NCBI RefSeq assembly: GCF_030548295.1
Contig: NZ_JAUOSB010000007.1
Coordinates: 102,673 to 166,672 of the forward strand
Length of the DNA stretch: 64,000 nucleotides
Direction of reading: 5' to 3'
DNA from: Wenyingzhuangia sp. 2_MG-2023
GTDB lineage: Bacteria; Bacteroidota; Bacteroidia; Flavobacteriales; Flavobacteriaceae
Shown: positions 53,408 to 63,339 of the stretch, piece after piece
How positions within the stretch are numbered: position 1 is the first letter of the stretch
Layout of the letters: every line of letters starts with the position of its first letter
Translations under genes and position numbers: made by a program
The notes under the pieces: generated by a model
What the model saw: only the letters and a program-made list of their open reading frames with translations
Told to the model about the DNA's origin: nothing
Database searches by the model: none

Positions 53408-54697
53408 CTAGTTGCTTTCATAAGGCCCAAAAAACTGTGTCACTTTATAATTTTGATTACTGTCATCTAATATATAAATCGAATATTTTCCTCCACCTGG
53501 TTCCACTCGAACAACTATATGCCCCTGTGTACTTTTTATTTTAGATAGATAGGCTCCTAACCTTTGCCTATTATCAAATGTCAGATTTGTAGTAAATACT
53601 TTAGAAGAACTTTGCGCATTATATATTCTGCCAAGAGTTTCTGGATTAGGATGTATATCTCGCCATGTGTGAGTAACGACAACATTGGGCTTTAAGCTTT
53701 GCAAAAGTTCATCACCATTACAATTGGCAGTACCATGATGGTTAGCTTTCATGACATCTACGGATGCTACGACCTTAGCAACCGGAGCCTCCATATCTTT
53801 CCAGTAATCTGTGGATCTACCATTGTACTGTAAATCGCCAGCCGTGAAATAATCAAATTTACCATATGACAATACAAGCCCTATACTAAAAATATTCTCT
53901 GGTGGGTTTGCGCTCAACAAATCCTCCCCCTCAGGTAATGTATTTCTTATTTCCGTTCCGGTTCCTGTCCACACTTTTCCGTTTGCTGCAATATTTCGAA
54001 TTTGGAAATTAGAATATTTCAACGGATTTTGTTTCAGAACTATTTGACCAACCTCACCAACGTTAAATCTCTCTGCTGTAGCACCATAGCTATCTTTGGC
54101 CCACTCAATGAATTTAATATAATTCGCCATCATGGGATCCGAGGTCATATCTGTTGGAAAATCATAATCAGGATATCCCCTATCGATAATTTTATCAAAA
54201 GCAATGTTTGCTCCTACTTCTGTAACCCCTCCAATGCGAAAGCCACCGGAAGGATTCAAAGGCAAGTCAGTATCATAGCTTCCCATATGATCAGGATGAA
54301 AATGGCTTAGCATAATATAATTCAACTTGTTGCTTGCTGTCTTAATAAATTTTTTGATATAATTGGTTATTGTTAAACCAGGAGATACATTTACATTTGG
54401 CTTTTGTGGAGGAGGTGGTATTTCGGCTGTAGGAGAAATTAATGAGCCTGCTGCATCAATTAACATCGTAGTTCCATCGGGAAGAATAAGTAATGCACTC
54501 TCACCACGCCCTGTATTTATAGCGTGTATATCCAAGTATCCATCCTCCCATGCAGGCAAAGTTTTGCCTATTATCGACTCGTTCTGATCGCCATCTTCAT
54601 TTTTATTATTTCCAGTTGAATCTTGCTTTTCATTCTCAGTACATGATAGAAGAGATATAAAAATAATAAAACCAATCCACTTACTCTTATTTATCAT
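53408..54697 (-). CDS. Metallo-beta-lactamase-fold lipoprotein (ComEC/Rec2-like)
   Basis: This 429-residue protein is secreted as a lipoprotein (signal MINKSKWIGFIIFISLLSC, Cys19). The mature part has the MBL metal motif HFHPDHMG (His132, His134, Asp136, His137) preceded by NTGRGESALLILPDGTTMLIDAAG, the DNA-internalisation-related ComEC subtype. It also has ANHHGTANCNG and NVVVTHTWRDIHPNP. A phosphoesterase or general hydrolase activity is likely. It is the last gene of the sigma-fecR-susC-susD operon. Its first 45 codons are a copy of those of the SGNH gene before it. Confidence 0.85.
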   Translation of the reverse strand: MINKSKWIGFIIFISLLSCTENEKQDSTGNNKNEDGDQNESIIGKTLPAWEDGYLDIHAINTGRGESALLILPDGTTMLIDAAGSLISPTAEIPPPPQKPNVNVSPGLTITNYIKKFIKTASNKLNYIMLSHFHPDHMGSYDTDLPLNPSGGFRIGGVTEVGANIAFDKIIDRGYPDYDFPTDMTSDPMMANYIKFIEWAKDSYGATAERFNVGEVGQIVLKQNPLKYSNFQIRNIAANGKVWTGTGTEIRNTLPEGEDLLSANPPENIFSIGLVLSYGKFDYFTAGDLQYNGRSTDYWKDMEAPVAKVVASVDVMKANHHGTANCNGDELLQSLKPNVVVTHTWRDIHPNPETLGRIYNAQSSSKVFTTNLTFDNRQRLGAYLSKIKSTQGHIVVRVEPGGGKYSIYILDDSNQNYKVTQFFGPYESN

Positions 54698-54798
54698 AAT
54701 TCATTTATTTTATTAATGAAGTTTGTATTTTTCTTGTTTTTAGATTTCATATATCTATAAAGTCTAAATAATTTTTATTTATAATCAAGTAATCAATT
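54563..54798. repeat. Leader duplication, copy A (in front of the MBL gene)
   Basis: This stretch codes for the first 45 residues of the MBL lipoprotein and includes its 5' untranslated region back to the stop of the SGNH gene. It is clearly similar to 55471-55692, including TTCATTAATAAAATAAAT before the ATG and ATCAATTT at the far end. Confidence 0.8.
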
Positions 54799-55605
54799 TT
54801 TGTCTTTAAATTTTTTAATAAAATCTAATAATACAGCAGAATACGTTTCACCCAATGAAGTTCCTGACCCCTCTACATGCACCCCCTTTGTTATAGAGTC
54901 TCCAAAACAAATTATCTTTAGATTTTTTTTGTCCAAATAATTATTATTTAAAAGATATTCAAACAATAGTGAGCTAAGTAAAATGTAGCCTTTTGGTGTC
55001 AAATGAACACCATCCTCAGAACCTGAATTATATAAATTTCTAATAAATTCATCTTGATTATGCTTTGGGAGTCCTCTTTTTTCAAACTCTGAAAAAACAT
55101 CTACAAATCCTACATTAAATTGTAAAGAGGTTTCTTTGAGAATATTCCTTACAGAATCCAACTTCTGGTTGGGAGGGTTATTTAGGAACACTTCCTCAGA
55201 ATGTCTAGTGTAAAGAAATTCCGAATCGACTGGTGGTGGGCTCATTAAAATTACATCAATTGATTCCTGCTTTAGATCCTTTACAATTTTGGTTATATTG
55301 TTTTTATAGGTACTATATGGCACAAGTTTTTTCGAATTAACCATATCATTTGTTCCAACCATAACAATAACTATATCTGGACTAAGATTTATAACATCTT
55401 CCTCAATGCGATTAATTAAGTCATCGGAAGTATTACCCGAAACGCCAGCATTAAAAACTTGAATATTCGATTTCGAAATTACAGATTCAGTCTGATTGTC
55501 AGCATCATCATAATTATCTTCTGTTAAACCATTCTTCTGATTCTCAGTACACGAAAGAAGAAATATAAAAAATATAATTCCAATCCATTTCCTCTTATTT
55601 ATCAT
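54793..55605 (-). CDS. Circularly permuted SGNH/GDSL esterase lipoprotein
   Basis: This 270-residue lipoprotein (lipobox at LLSC, Cys19) contains all SGNH blocks but in a rotated order. Block II (FNAGVSGNTSDDL, Gly near 57) comes first, then block III (MVGTNDMVN, Asn86) and block V (EDGVHLTPKGY, Asp198/His201), and only then block I with the nucleophile (IICFGDSITKG, Ser237) and GETYSAVLL near the C-terminus. In ordinary SGNH enzymes block I is N-terminal. The helix after block I runs to the stop, which lies in the next leader repeat. It probably deacylates a glycan in this polysaccharide locus. Confidence 0.85.
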   Translation of the reverse strand: MINKRKWIGIIFFIFLLSCTENQKNGLTEDNYDDADNQTESVISKSNIQVFNAGVSGNTSDDLINRIEEDVINLSPDIVIVMVGTNDMVNSKKLVPYSTYKNNITKIVKDLKQESIDVILMSPPPVDSEFLYTRHSEEVFLNNPPNQKLDSVRNILKETSLQFNVGFVDVFSEFEKRGLPKHNQDEFIRNLYNSGSEDGVHLTPKGYILLSSLLFEYLLNNNYLDKKNLKIICFGDSITKGVHVEGSGTSLGETYSAVLLDFIKKFKDKN

Positions 55606-55692
55606 AATTTATTTTATTAATGAAATTTTTAGTTTTTGATTTAGATTAAATATTTTAATGAAGTCCAAATAATTTTTATTAATAATCAATTT
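55471..55692. repeat. Leader duplication, copy B (in front of the SGNH gene)
   Basis: This stretch codes for the first 45 residues of the SGNH lipoprotein (MINKRKWIG..., ESVISK) plus its leader, matching copy A (MINKSKWIG..., ESIIGK). The conserved AAATAATTTTTATT and ATCAATTT in the leader show that the promoter-proximal DNA was copied too. Confidence 0.8.
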
Positions 55693-55698
55693 AGAATC

Positions 55699-55816
55699 TA
55701 TTATTACCCCGTTGCACATTTTTTAGAGTTTAAGAATTCAGATTAAATTATATTCAAAACACATTCAATCTTGAAAATTGAATGTGTTTGTTCAAAATGT
55801 ATAACGGGGTATTATT
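55699..55816. repeat. Nested inverted repeat between susD and the SGNH gene
   Basis: The outer arms are TTATTACCCCGTTGCACATTTT and its counterpart AAAATGTATAACGGGGTATTATT (terminal copies of TACCCCGTT). Inside is a second hairpin, AACACATTCAAT / ATTGAATGTGTT. The 118-bp element looks like a small mobile (MITE-like) element or an mRNA-processing stem between two operon genes. No gene is visible in it. Confidence 0.6.
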
Positions 55817-55834
55817 CCATATTAAAACATATTA

Positions 55835-57523
55835 TTAATAGCCTGGATTCTGTTTTATATTGGGGTTAATTTGAGTTTCTTTAAAAGGTATAGGCCATAA
55901 ATATTGCCTTTCTGGATTAAAATTACGTTCAACATGTTTACTAATTAACCCCTTATTGTATAGAGAAGAAAAATCAACAAGTCCATTTTCATCGACTTCA
56001 GGAGCTTCTGGTAAAAACCACAGCCCTTCATCAACAATTTTTTCTAGTAAATCACTAGAATCCAACAATCCATACACAGGTCTTCTTAAAGCCACTTCAG
56101 CTAACCTCCATCTTATAAGATCAGCTAACCTACGATTTTCCCAAGCCAACTCTACTCTTCTTTCCGTCCTTAAAATGGTACGAAGTTCAGATTGAGAACT
56201 GACCTGAACACTTGGATATTCTGAGACTTCGCTTTCATTAACTCCATAAGCTCTAGCTCTTACCTGGTTAATAGCTTTAAGTGTTGATTCGTCTATTTCA
56301 TTTAATTCAATGTCAGCTTCAGCTTTCATTAACAACACATCAGCATATCGCATTAAAATAATATCATTATCTACCTTTTGTGTAAGCCAAACATCACTTA
56401 CTCCTTTATTCAGAGTCAGTCCGTTATAAGAAGCATATATATCCACACTACGTGTATCTCTATTTCTTACCATCTTTCCTGTACTAACATTTAATACAGT
56501 CTTAGAATTTGGATGTGGATCATATACAACACCTAAATGAACACTACCAAATGGAACAATTGTTTCAGCTAATCTTGGGTCACGATTTTTAAATGGTTCT
56601 TTAGGATCAAATAAGGGTGATTCATCCACAGGCAATCCATCCGTACATAGAAATGAATAAAACAACTCCCATGAAGGTTGAGCTGTAGAAGTTCCTCCTA
56701 CTGTTCTGGGCATCCAACTTTTCGGACTCCAAAAAGAATTAAGCTGTTGTGATCTAGGAATTGCAAAAATTGTTTCATCTGAATTTTTAGTACTTGAAAG
56801 AAAGTATTCTCCAAAATCGGGATGTAAGCTATAAACACCTAAATTGATACAATCTTCTGCTGCATTTTTTACTACTTCCCAATCTGAAAAATAAAGAGCT
56901 ATTCTAGCTTTCATTGCATATGCAGCACCTTTAGTAGCTCTTTTTAGCTCACCACTACCATACTTTTCTGGCAAATGCTCAGCGGCAAAATCAAAATCTT
57001 CATAAATATTATTAAGTATTTCATCCTTATCAGTCCTCCCAATATTAAATGCTTGATCAATATCAAGATATTCAGTAAAGTATGGAACATCTCCATAAAG
57101 AAAGATTAAGGTTCCATAGAAAGTTGCTCGCATAAATCGAGCTTCTGCTTCATAACGATTTCTAAATTCTTCAGCTACGACATTATTCTCTTCCTGTAGA
57201 TTATAAACAATGCTATTGGCTCTGGAAATACCTTTGTAAAAATTAACCCAATTACTTCCAGCGTCACTCCAGTCACTTGAAATCGTACCTCCTGGATACG
57301 AATATAATGAGAGTCTTTGATTCCAATTATCAGAATATCTTTCAGTTCGATAGCTAACTTCTATGGCCCAAGGGTAGTCCCTATATAAATCATTGAGGGC
57401 CAAATTAAACTCAATCTGATTAGAATACCAGTTTTCACTTGAACCTGATGATAATGGATTCAAATCTAGTTCTGAACAAGAGATTATAGAGATAATTCCA
57501 AATAAAAATATAAACTTTTTCAT
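55835..57523 (-). CDS. SusD/RagB-family outer-membrane glycan-binding lipoprotein
   Basis: This 562-residue lipoprotein has a short signal with Cys16 (LFGIISIISCSELDLNPLSS). SusD hallmarks are the early NWYSNQIEFNLALNDLYRDY, the TPR-like YEAEARFMRATFYGTLIFLYGDVPYF, and the C-terminal VELAWENRRLADLIRWR...PIPFKETQINPNIKQNPGY. It forms the lid over the SusC barrel and binds a poly- or oligosaccharide. The gene is intact, while its partner susC upstream is broken, so its product may have no channel to work with. Confidence 0.93.
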   Translation of the reverse strand: MKKFIFLFGIISIISCSELDLNPLSSGSSENWYSNQIEFNLALNDLYRDYPWAIEVSYRTERYSDNWNQRLSLYSYPGGTISSDWSDAGSNWVNFYKGISRANSIVYNLQEENNVVAEEFRNRYEAEARFMRATFYGTLIFLYGDVPYFTEYLDIDQAFNIGRTDKDEILNNIYEDFDFAAEHLPEKYGSGELKRATKGAAYAMKARIALYFSDWEVVKNAAEDCINLGVYSLHPDFGEYFLSSTKNSDETIFAIPRSQQLNSFWSPKSWMPRTVGGTSTAQPSWELFYSFLCTDGLPVDESPLFDPKEPFKNRDPRLAETIVPFGSVHLGVVYDPHPNSKTVLNVSTGKMVRNRDTRSVDIYASYNGLTLNKGVSDVWLTQKVDNDIILMRYADVLLMKAEADIELNEIDESTLKAINQVRARAYGVNESEVSEYPSVQVSSQSELRTILRTERRVELAWENRRLADLIRWRLAEVALRRPVYGLLDSSDLLEKIVDEGLWFLPEAPEVDENGLVDFSSLYNKGLISKHVERNFNPERQYLWPIPFKETQINPNIKQNPGY

Positions 57524-57534
57524 GAAATAAAATT

Positions 57535-60500
57535 TTAAAATTTAACTGATATACCAAGATTAATAGTTGTGTTGATCAAACTGTTGTAAGCTGATTCCGG
57601 ATCCCATCCTTTAGGAAAATGACTAATTGTAAATAAATCATTTACAGAACCATAAACACGAATGTTTTTCAGCTTTACCTGACTAAGAGTAGTCTCTGGA
57701 AATGTATATCCTAGAACAATGTTTTTTAACCTAAAATAGGCTCCATTTATCAACCAAAAATCGGAAGTTGAATAATTAGCAGATTCACTAGTGTATGAAA
57801 GCCTCGGATATCTAACTTTTAAATTTTGTTCAGGAGTATTATAATGGCTCCAATAATTACCATCAATAATTTTGGACACATTTCCCCATTGTGTTACAAA
57901 AGGTTTTGTTAAATTAGAATTTAAATAACTATTCTGCATTCCAACCCCTTGAACTGCTAATGAAAAATCGAATCCCTTATAATTAAGATCAATAGATCCC
58001 CCATATAAATAGCGAGGTAAAGAACCTCCCAATAAAACTCTATCATAATCTGGTGAAATAATACCATCCGGCTCACCATCTGGACCACTTATATCTTGAT
58101 ACTTTATATCACCAGGTTGAACAGAAGAGTTTAATACTGCAGAGTTATCTACTTCTTCCTGTGTTTGAAATATCCCATTTGATTTATATCCGTACCACTC
58201 GTTAAATTCGCTGCCTTCACGAATTATATTTGCTCCATCAAAAACAATTCCACTTAAATTTCCCATTTTAGTCTTTGAATCTGATAGATTCAAAGAAATA
58301 GTATAACTTAAATCATTGACTGTTTCTTTCCAGGAGATGTTAAAATCCCATCCATTAGTGTACATCTCTCCTGCATTTTGCGTAGGGTTTGAGAATCCAA
58401 TGTAATCCGGAATCTCTAAATCAAGCAACATACCTTTCGTGTTTTTTTTATAGTAATCTGCATTAAGAGTGAATTTATTCTTAAAGAGCTGCAAGTCCAA
58501 ACCAATATCAAAAGTTTCAGTAGTCTCCCAGGAAATATCGTGAATAGCATAATCTACTTGAGCAGCAGTAGTTGCAGAAACAACTTCATTACCCTGGTAA
58601 AATAATCCATTTGAAAAATTAATATTAGACTGGTATGGATAGTTACCTATTCTTTCGTTCCCCATATTTCCCCAAGACCCTCTTATTTTTAAAAAAGAAA
58701 TTGATGATAGGTTTTGCATAAAAGATTCTTCAGAAATAGCCCATCCCGCAGAAACAGAAGGAAAAGACCCCCACCTGTAATCCTCATGAAACCTAGATGA
58801 CCCATCTAAACGAAGGTTTCCTTGTATAAAATATTTACTCTTATAATCATATGTAGCTCTACCAAAAAATGAACGGTAAGAGTTTTCATTAGCGTAACCT
58901 GTGGCCGTTATAAAATCAACAGGTGCTAAATCAAGATAGGGGTAACTATTTAATTCAAAATTTCTACCAATAGCTCCCACACTTTCGTTAAAGGCATAAA
59001 AATCTTCGTAACCAATCATTGCATTAACATTATGTTCTTTAAAAGAATTTTTATAATCAACGAGAAACTGTTTTGTTAAATTATAATTATCAACTCTTCT
59101 TTCAGAAAGATTGGTTGCATTAAATCCTGATATAAATCCTTCAAATTGTGTAGGATCATCCGCAGAATAATACTCTATTTGCTTACGAAACGTTTTATAT
59201 TTTACTGATTTAAGATTCGGTGCTACTCTTGCGGTAAGAGATAAATTTTTTGTTGGTTTAAACGTTAAACCAAAACGGCCATTAATATTATTAACCCAAT
59301 AATCATCATTTCCACCATAGTTCAGCATAGCATATGCATTATCTCCATTTTTTCCTCCAGCAATCCTACCATCATCCCACTTAGCAGCATAAATTGGAGC
59401 ATAGGAAAGTGCATTCCATACTGGACTGTATTATGTATATAATTATGAGATAAATCAACATCTGCAGATAGCTTATCTGTTATTTCTATTGAATTATTAA
59501 TTCGGGTAAGAACACGTGTAAATGACCTATGATTATATAAAGCTCCTACGTCCTCATATCATACTTTACACTAGCACGTGTTTTTACCTTTTCACCCCCT
59601 GCACTTATCACCAATTCATGTGACTGTCTGGTAGTCTGCCTCTTAAGCAATAATGATTTCCAGTCTGTAATTGGATATTGATTAGGATTGCTTTGATTGT
59701 TTAAAAGCCAATTATCAACTTCATCTTGAGTATATAAAGCATATTCCTGCCCTGGGGTATTACCAGCATCATTCCACACCCACTCATTAATCATTTCTAG
59801 ATAACGCTGAGGACCTACTTTCTCAATAAATGCGGTGGGCTTATCAAAACCTATATTAGAGGTATATTCAAGATTAATTTGACCTTTTTTAGCTCTTTTT
59901 GTCGTAATCAATATTACTCCTGCTGCTGCTCTGGCTCCATAAATTGAAGCTGACGCAGCATCTTTCAAGACAGTGACACTTTCAATGTTACTTGGATTAA
60001 CATAATTGATATTGCCTATCGGCACCCCATCTACAATAAACAAGGGACTGTTGTCACCAATTGTTGTAATCCCTCTTATTCTGACACTAGCGGATTCTCC
60101 TGGTTCATCGCTTGATCGAGTAACCATTATCCCGGGCATAGTTCCTTGTAATGCTTGTGAAAGTTGAGTAACATTTCTTTTAGACAACACCTCACCATCC
60201 ACAGTTGTAATTGAACCTGTTAAATCTTTCTTTTTTTGCTTTCCGTAACCAATAACAACAACCTCTTCAAGTTCTCCAACTTCAGGTTGAAGTTCAATTG
60301 TGATATAATTTCTATTATTTACTTGTATCTCCTGTGTTAAAAAACCTATATATGATATTATTAGTGTTGTTTCTTTATCAGAAATATTCATGATAAAGTT
60401 ACCTTCAAAGTCAGAAACAACTCCTTTAAAGCTTTTTTTATCAATAATATTTACCCCAAGAAGAGGTTGACCTAAATGATCTGTTACTTTTCCTTTTATG

Positions 60501-60890
60501 GTAATTTTCTGTATTTCGACGGGGTTATTGTCTGGTTTAATTATCACCGTATTATCCTTACCAAAACTAAATGTATAATTAGCGTGTGATAAACTTTTAG
60601 ACAATAAATCATTTGCAAGAACAATCCCTTTATTAATTTTTATTTTCGGAGAGTCTTTAAAAATTCCCTCCTGATAAAGAAATTTATAATCAGTGTGATT
60701 CATGATTAAATACTTCATCTACGGTTAAAGATTCGTTTTTATCAATTTTAATTTTATGGTTTTGTGAAATCATAGTGCTAGGAGACAAGCTAAATACAGC
60801 TGTAAAGCACAAAAAAATAAAAGTTCTCATTGTAATAAGAAGTGTTTTTTTTATGACATAAAAAAAGACACATTTTTGTTTAATTTTCAT
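57535..60890 (-). pseudogene. SusC-type TonB-dependent receptor, broken in three places
   Basis: The pieces make a full receptor of about 1118 residues: signal peptide plus STN start (60890-60690; MRTFIFLCFTAVFSLSP, KIDKNESLTVDEVF), carboxypeptidase-like and plug domain (60718-59546; KGKVTDHLGQPLLGVN, VVVIGYGKQKKKDLTG, SIYGARAAAGVILITTK), then a short middle frame, then the beta-barrel (59328-57535). Frame breaks lie near 60708 (loss of bases between VDEVF and LIMNHTDYKF), near 59557 (VKYD then out of frame) and near 59425 (HNTVQ / PVWNALSYAP). The flanking coding sense is clean. It precedes susD by 11 bp. Confidence 0.9.
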
Positions 60891-60983
60891 AAGTTTGTTA
60901 ATGTTATTAATTCTAAGTAGTTAATAATTACATGTAGGGGGGATAGTTTTTACTTTGGACGGTCTAAAACTAGGTCCCCTTTT

Positions 60984-62183
60984 TTATTTTAATTTTATTA
61001 TTTTTTCTTCTATTTCATAGGCTTTGATTATACTTAAGTTTTTAATTGTTTCTAATATTTCATTAAGATCTTGATGCTTTCCTAAAACACCTTTAAAAGG
61101 AATAGATTCTAAGGTTTTGTTTTCAAAAATTATATCCACATCATACCATCTTGAAATTACTATCATAATTTCTTTTAAAGTTGAGCCTCTAAATGTAAAA
61201 ACACCATTCATCCATGAAGTAACATCTACTACATTGACTTCTTTAACTTTTATATTATTGGTTAGCAAGTCTATACTTGATTGTTGATTAGGGACTAAAT
61301 TTTTAGAAATACCATTAAAATTAACAGCAACCTTACCTTCTACTAGTGTAGTATGTATTGTGTTTTCTCCTTTATAAGCACTAATATTAAATTCAGTTCC
61401 TAATACTTCTATATTTTGAGAAGCACTATGTACTCTAAATTTACCCCCTTTGTGTTCTGTACTAGGTGATACATCAAAATAAGCTTCTCCATAAATAAGT
61501 TCTACTTCACGAGTTACCCCTTCAATAAAAGTAACAGGATATTTTATTTGTGATTCTGAGTTTAAAGTTACTACGGTATTATCAGATAATGTAATAGAGA
61601 ATTGTCCTCCTCTTGGTACAGTTAAGTAGTTGTAATCTATTTCTTTTGGCGATTCTACTAATGACTTGTAAACAATATCATTGCCTTTACTACTAACATT
61701 TTTTGCTTGGTATACATGATCTTTTTCTAGTAGAACTAACGAACCATCTTGTAATGTTAAGGTTGCCTTAATAGTTCCTGGTTCGATCTTATTTGTGCTT
61801 GTACTTGCAACATCATTATTAAACTCAATTATATAATTAAATTTAGACGGATTCTTTTTAAACATATATGCTATTCCTAGAATACCTATTAGTACAGCTG
61901 CTACTGAAGAATATTTAACCCATTTGAAACGTTGTGATATAACATTTTTAGAAATGTTTTTACTAGGCCTTACAACTTTAAGTGATTTTGTATTCTTATT
62001 TTCTTGAATCCCATTAAAAATATCTTCTTTTATTTCATTTTTAACTTCTTCTGAATCAAATACTTTACCCGTAGTACTATTCTCTGAAAAAAGTTCAAGA
62101 GATCTAATCACATCCATATCTTCTGATGTCGCCTCTCCTTTAAGGTATTTCTCAATGATTTTATCTATATCTTTATGCCTCAT
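60984..62183 (-). CDS. FecR-family anti-sigma factor
   Basis: This 399-residue inner-membrane regulator has a cytoplasmic N-terminus that binds the sigma factor (DIDKIIEKYLKGEATSEDMD), one membrane helix (YSSVAAVLIGILGIAYMF, about 90-108), and a periplasmic FecR domain (TVPRGGQFSITLSDNTVVTLNSE and GEAYFDV) plus the C-terminal DUF4974 (LKEIMIVISRWYDVDIIFEN) that meets the SusC STN domain. It would control the ECF sigma gene upstream. It is intact although both partners are frame-broken. Confidence 0.93.
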   Translation of the reverse strand: MRHKDIDKIIEKYLKGEATSEDMDVIRSLELFSENSTTGKVFDSEEVKNEIKEDIFNGIQENKNTKSLKVVRPSKNISKNVISQRFKWVKYSSVAAVLIGILGIAYMFKKNPSKFNYIIEFNNDVASTSTNKIEPGTIKATLTLQDGSLVLLEKDHVYQAKNVSSKGNDIVYKSLVESPKEIDYNYLTVPRGGQFSITLSDNTVVTLNSESQIKYPVTFIEGVTREVELIYGEAYFDVSPSTEHKGGKFRVHSASQNIEVLGTEFNISAYKGENTIHTTLVEGKVAVNFNGISKNLVPNQQSSIDLLTNNIKVKEVNVVDVTSWMNGVFTFRGSTLKEIMIVISRWYDVDIIFENKTLESIPFKGVLGKHQDLNEILETIKNLSIIKAYEIEEKIIKLK

Positions 62184-62320
62184 ATATTAGGTTTATATAG
62201 TTATATACCATCAAAGCATTAACACACGTAAAAAAAAATAAAAAACTTTACTCAGATGTTTTTTACAATTCTATACTGATAATAAAACAGATTAGAACTA
62301 GTATTAATTTGTCTTTAAAA

Positions 62321-62368
62321 CAAAAAACTCATATGAAAATTATTTATAGTTTCATATGAGTTTTTTTA
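62321..62368 (-). terminator. Terminator between the sigma gene and fecR
   Basis: Perfect stem AAAAACTCATATGAAA / TTTCATATGAGTTTTT with flanking A/T runs. It ends the sigma transcript and implies a separate promoter for fecR in the remaining part of the 291-bp gap. Confidence 0.85.
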
Positions 62369-62474
62369 TAACTTCATTTTATACTTAATGTAGACTCCAA
62401 ATCTAGTTTAATTTCAAGAGAAGTATATATTAATAATCAAAGCAGAAATGATATATAAATATCATTAAGTAATA

Positions 62475-63049
62475 CTAGTATAAAATAATATAGCTTAAAA
62501 CGACTACTATACTATTTTTTAATACTTTTAAAGCATTCGATATATGAGTTTCCACTGTTCTCTGTGAGACATCCATTTTATTAGCTATCTCACTGTTATT
62601 TAGCCCATCAACCCTGCTAAGTTTAAAAACTTTTTGACATTTCTCAGGAAGTCTTTCTATAGTGTTGTTGATTTTTTATTAGTATCTTTAAAATCCACCA
62701 ACTCTTCAATATTATTTGACTGCACATCTTTATTATATACATCTAAGAACTCCTCAACCAGTAGATGCTTTTTTTTAGAATATCTTAAATAATTAAACGT
62801 TTTAAATCTAACGGCATTAATCAAATAACCTTTAATATTACTATTATCAATTACCATTCTACGTTCCCATACACTAATCCATACTTCCTGAACAACATCT
62901 TTTGCCTGACCTTCGTCTTTTAAAATAGAAAATGCTTTACTATACATTTGCTCCCAAAACCTTCCATATAATAAACTAAATGCTTTCTCATCAGACTTTT
63001 TTATCTGATCCATCAGCTTCTTGTTTATTATATCTCGAGAGTTTTCCAT
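62475..63049 (-). pseudogene. FecI-like ECF sigma factor with frameshift in an A-run
   Basis: The first 130 codons (63049-62657) give the sigma-2 domain: DEKAFSLLYGRFWEQMYSKA, DEGQAKDVVQEVWISVWERR and a linker. In the next frame the sigma-4 helix-turn-helix follows without a start: INNTIERLPEKCQKVF, SRVDGLNNSEIANKMDVSQ, RTVETHISNALKVLK, to a TAG at 62475. The two parts join if the A6 run at 62672-62677 had one more A. Full length would be about 191 residues, the family norm. Confidence 0.88.
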
Positions 63050-63278
63050 ACCGTAAAACTATATAATAATATTAATCTATTTCTCCCCCTCCTAATCCTT
63101 AATAATTACTTAACCTAATTCATTACTACTTGCTTTTTTATTAACACTAAAAAAATTGTTTTTTCATAAAAAACTAACAAACTGATGACAAAACAAACAT
63201 TTATCACAAAGAAATTAAGCACGTGTAGACTTCCCCTCTATTTGTACACGCTAAAATTTGATAAATTATTATTTAGGT

Positions 63279-63316
63279 TAGATTTGATTAAGGATTTAAA
63301 TTCTTAATCAAATCTA
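63279..63316. repeat. Perfect 14-bp inverted repeat
   Basis: TAGATTTGATTAAG and CTTAATCAAATCTA are exact inverted copies around a 10-nt loop, followed by a T-run. It may be a rho-independent terminator on the plus strand, or a relic of the nearby insertion sequence. The stretch from 63050 to 63278 shows no gene and should hold the sigma promoter. Confidence 0.7.
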
Positions 63317-63339
63317 GACACATATTTTTTTCGATGATT

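Noticed and set aside
57535..60890. Programmed frameshifting in susC
   Set aside because: The three breaks lack slippery heptamers or downstream stems, and one seems to be a multi-base deletion, so simple decay fits better.
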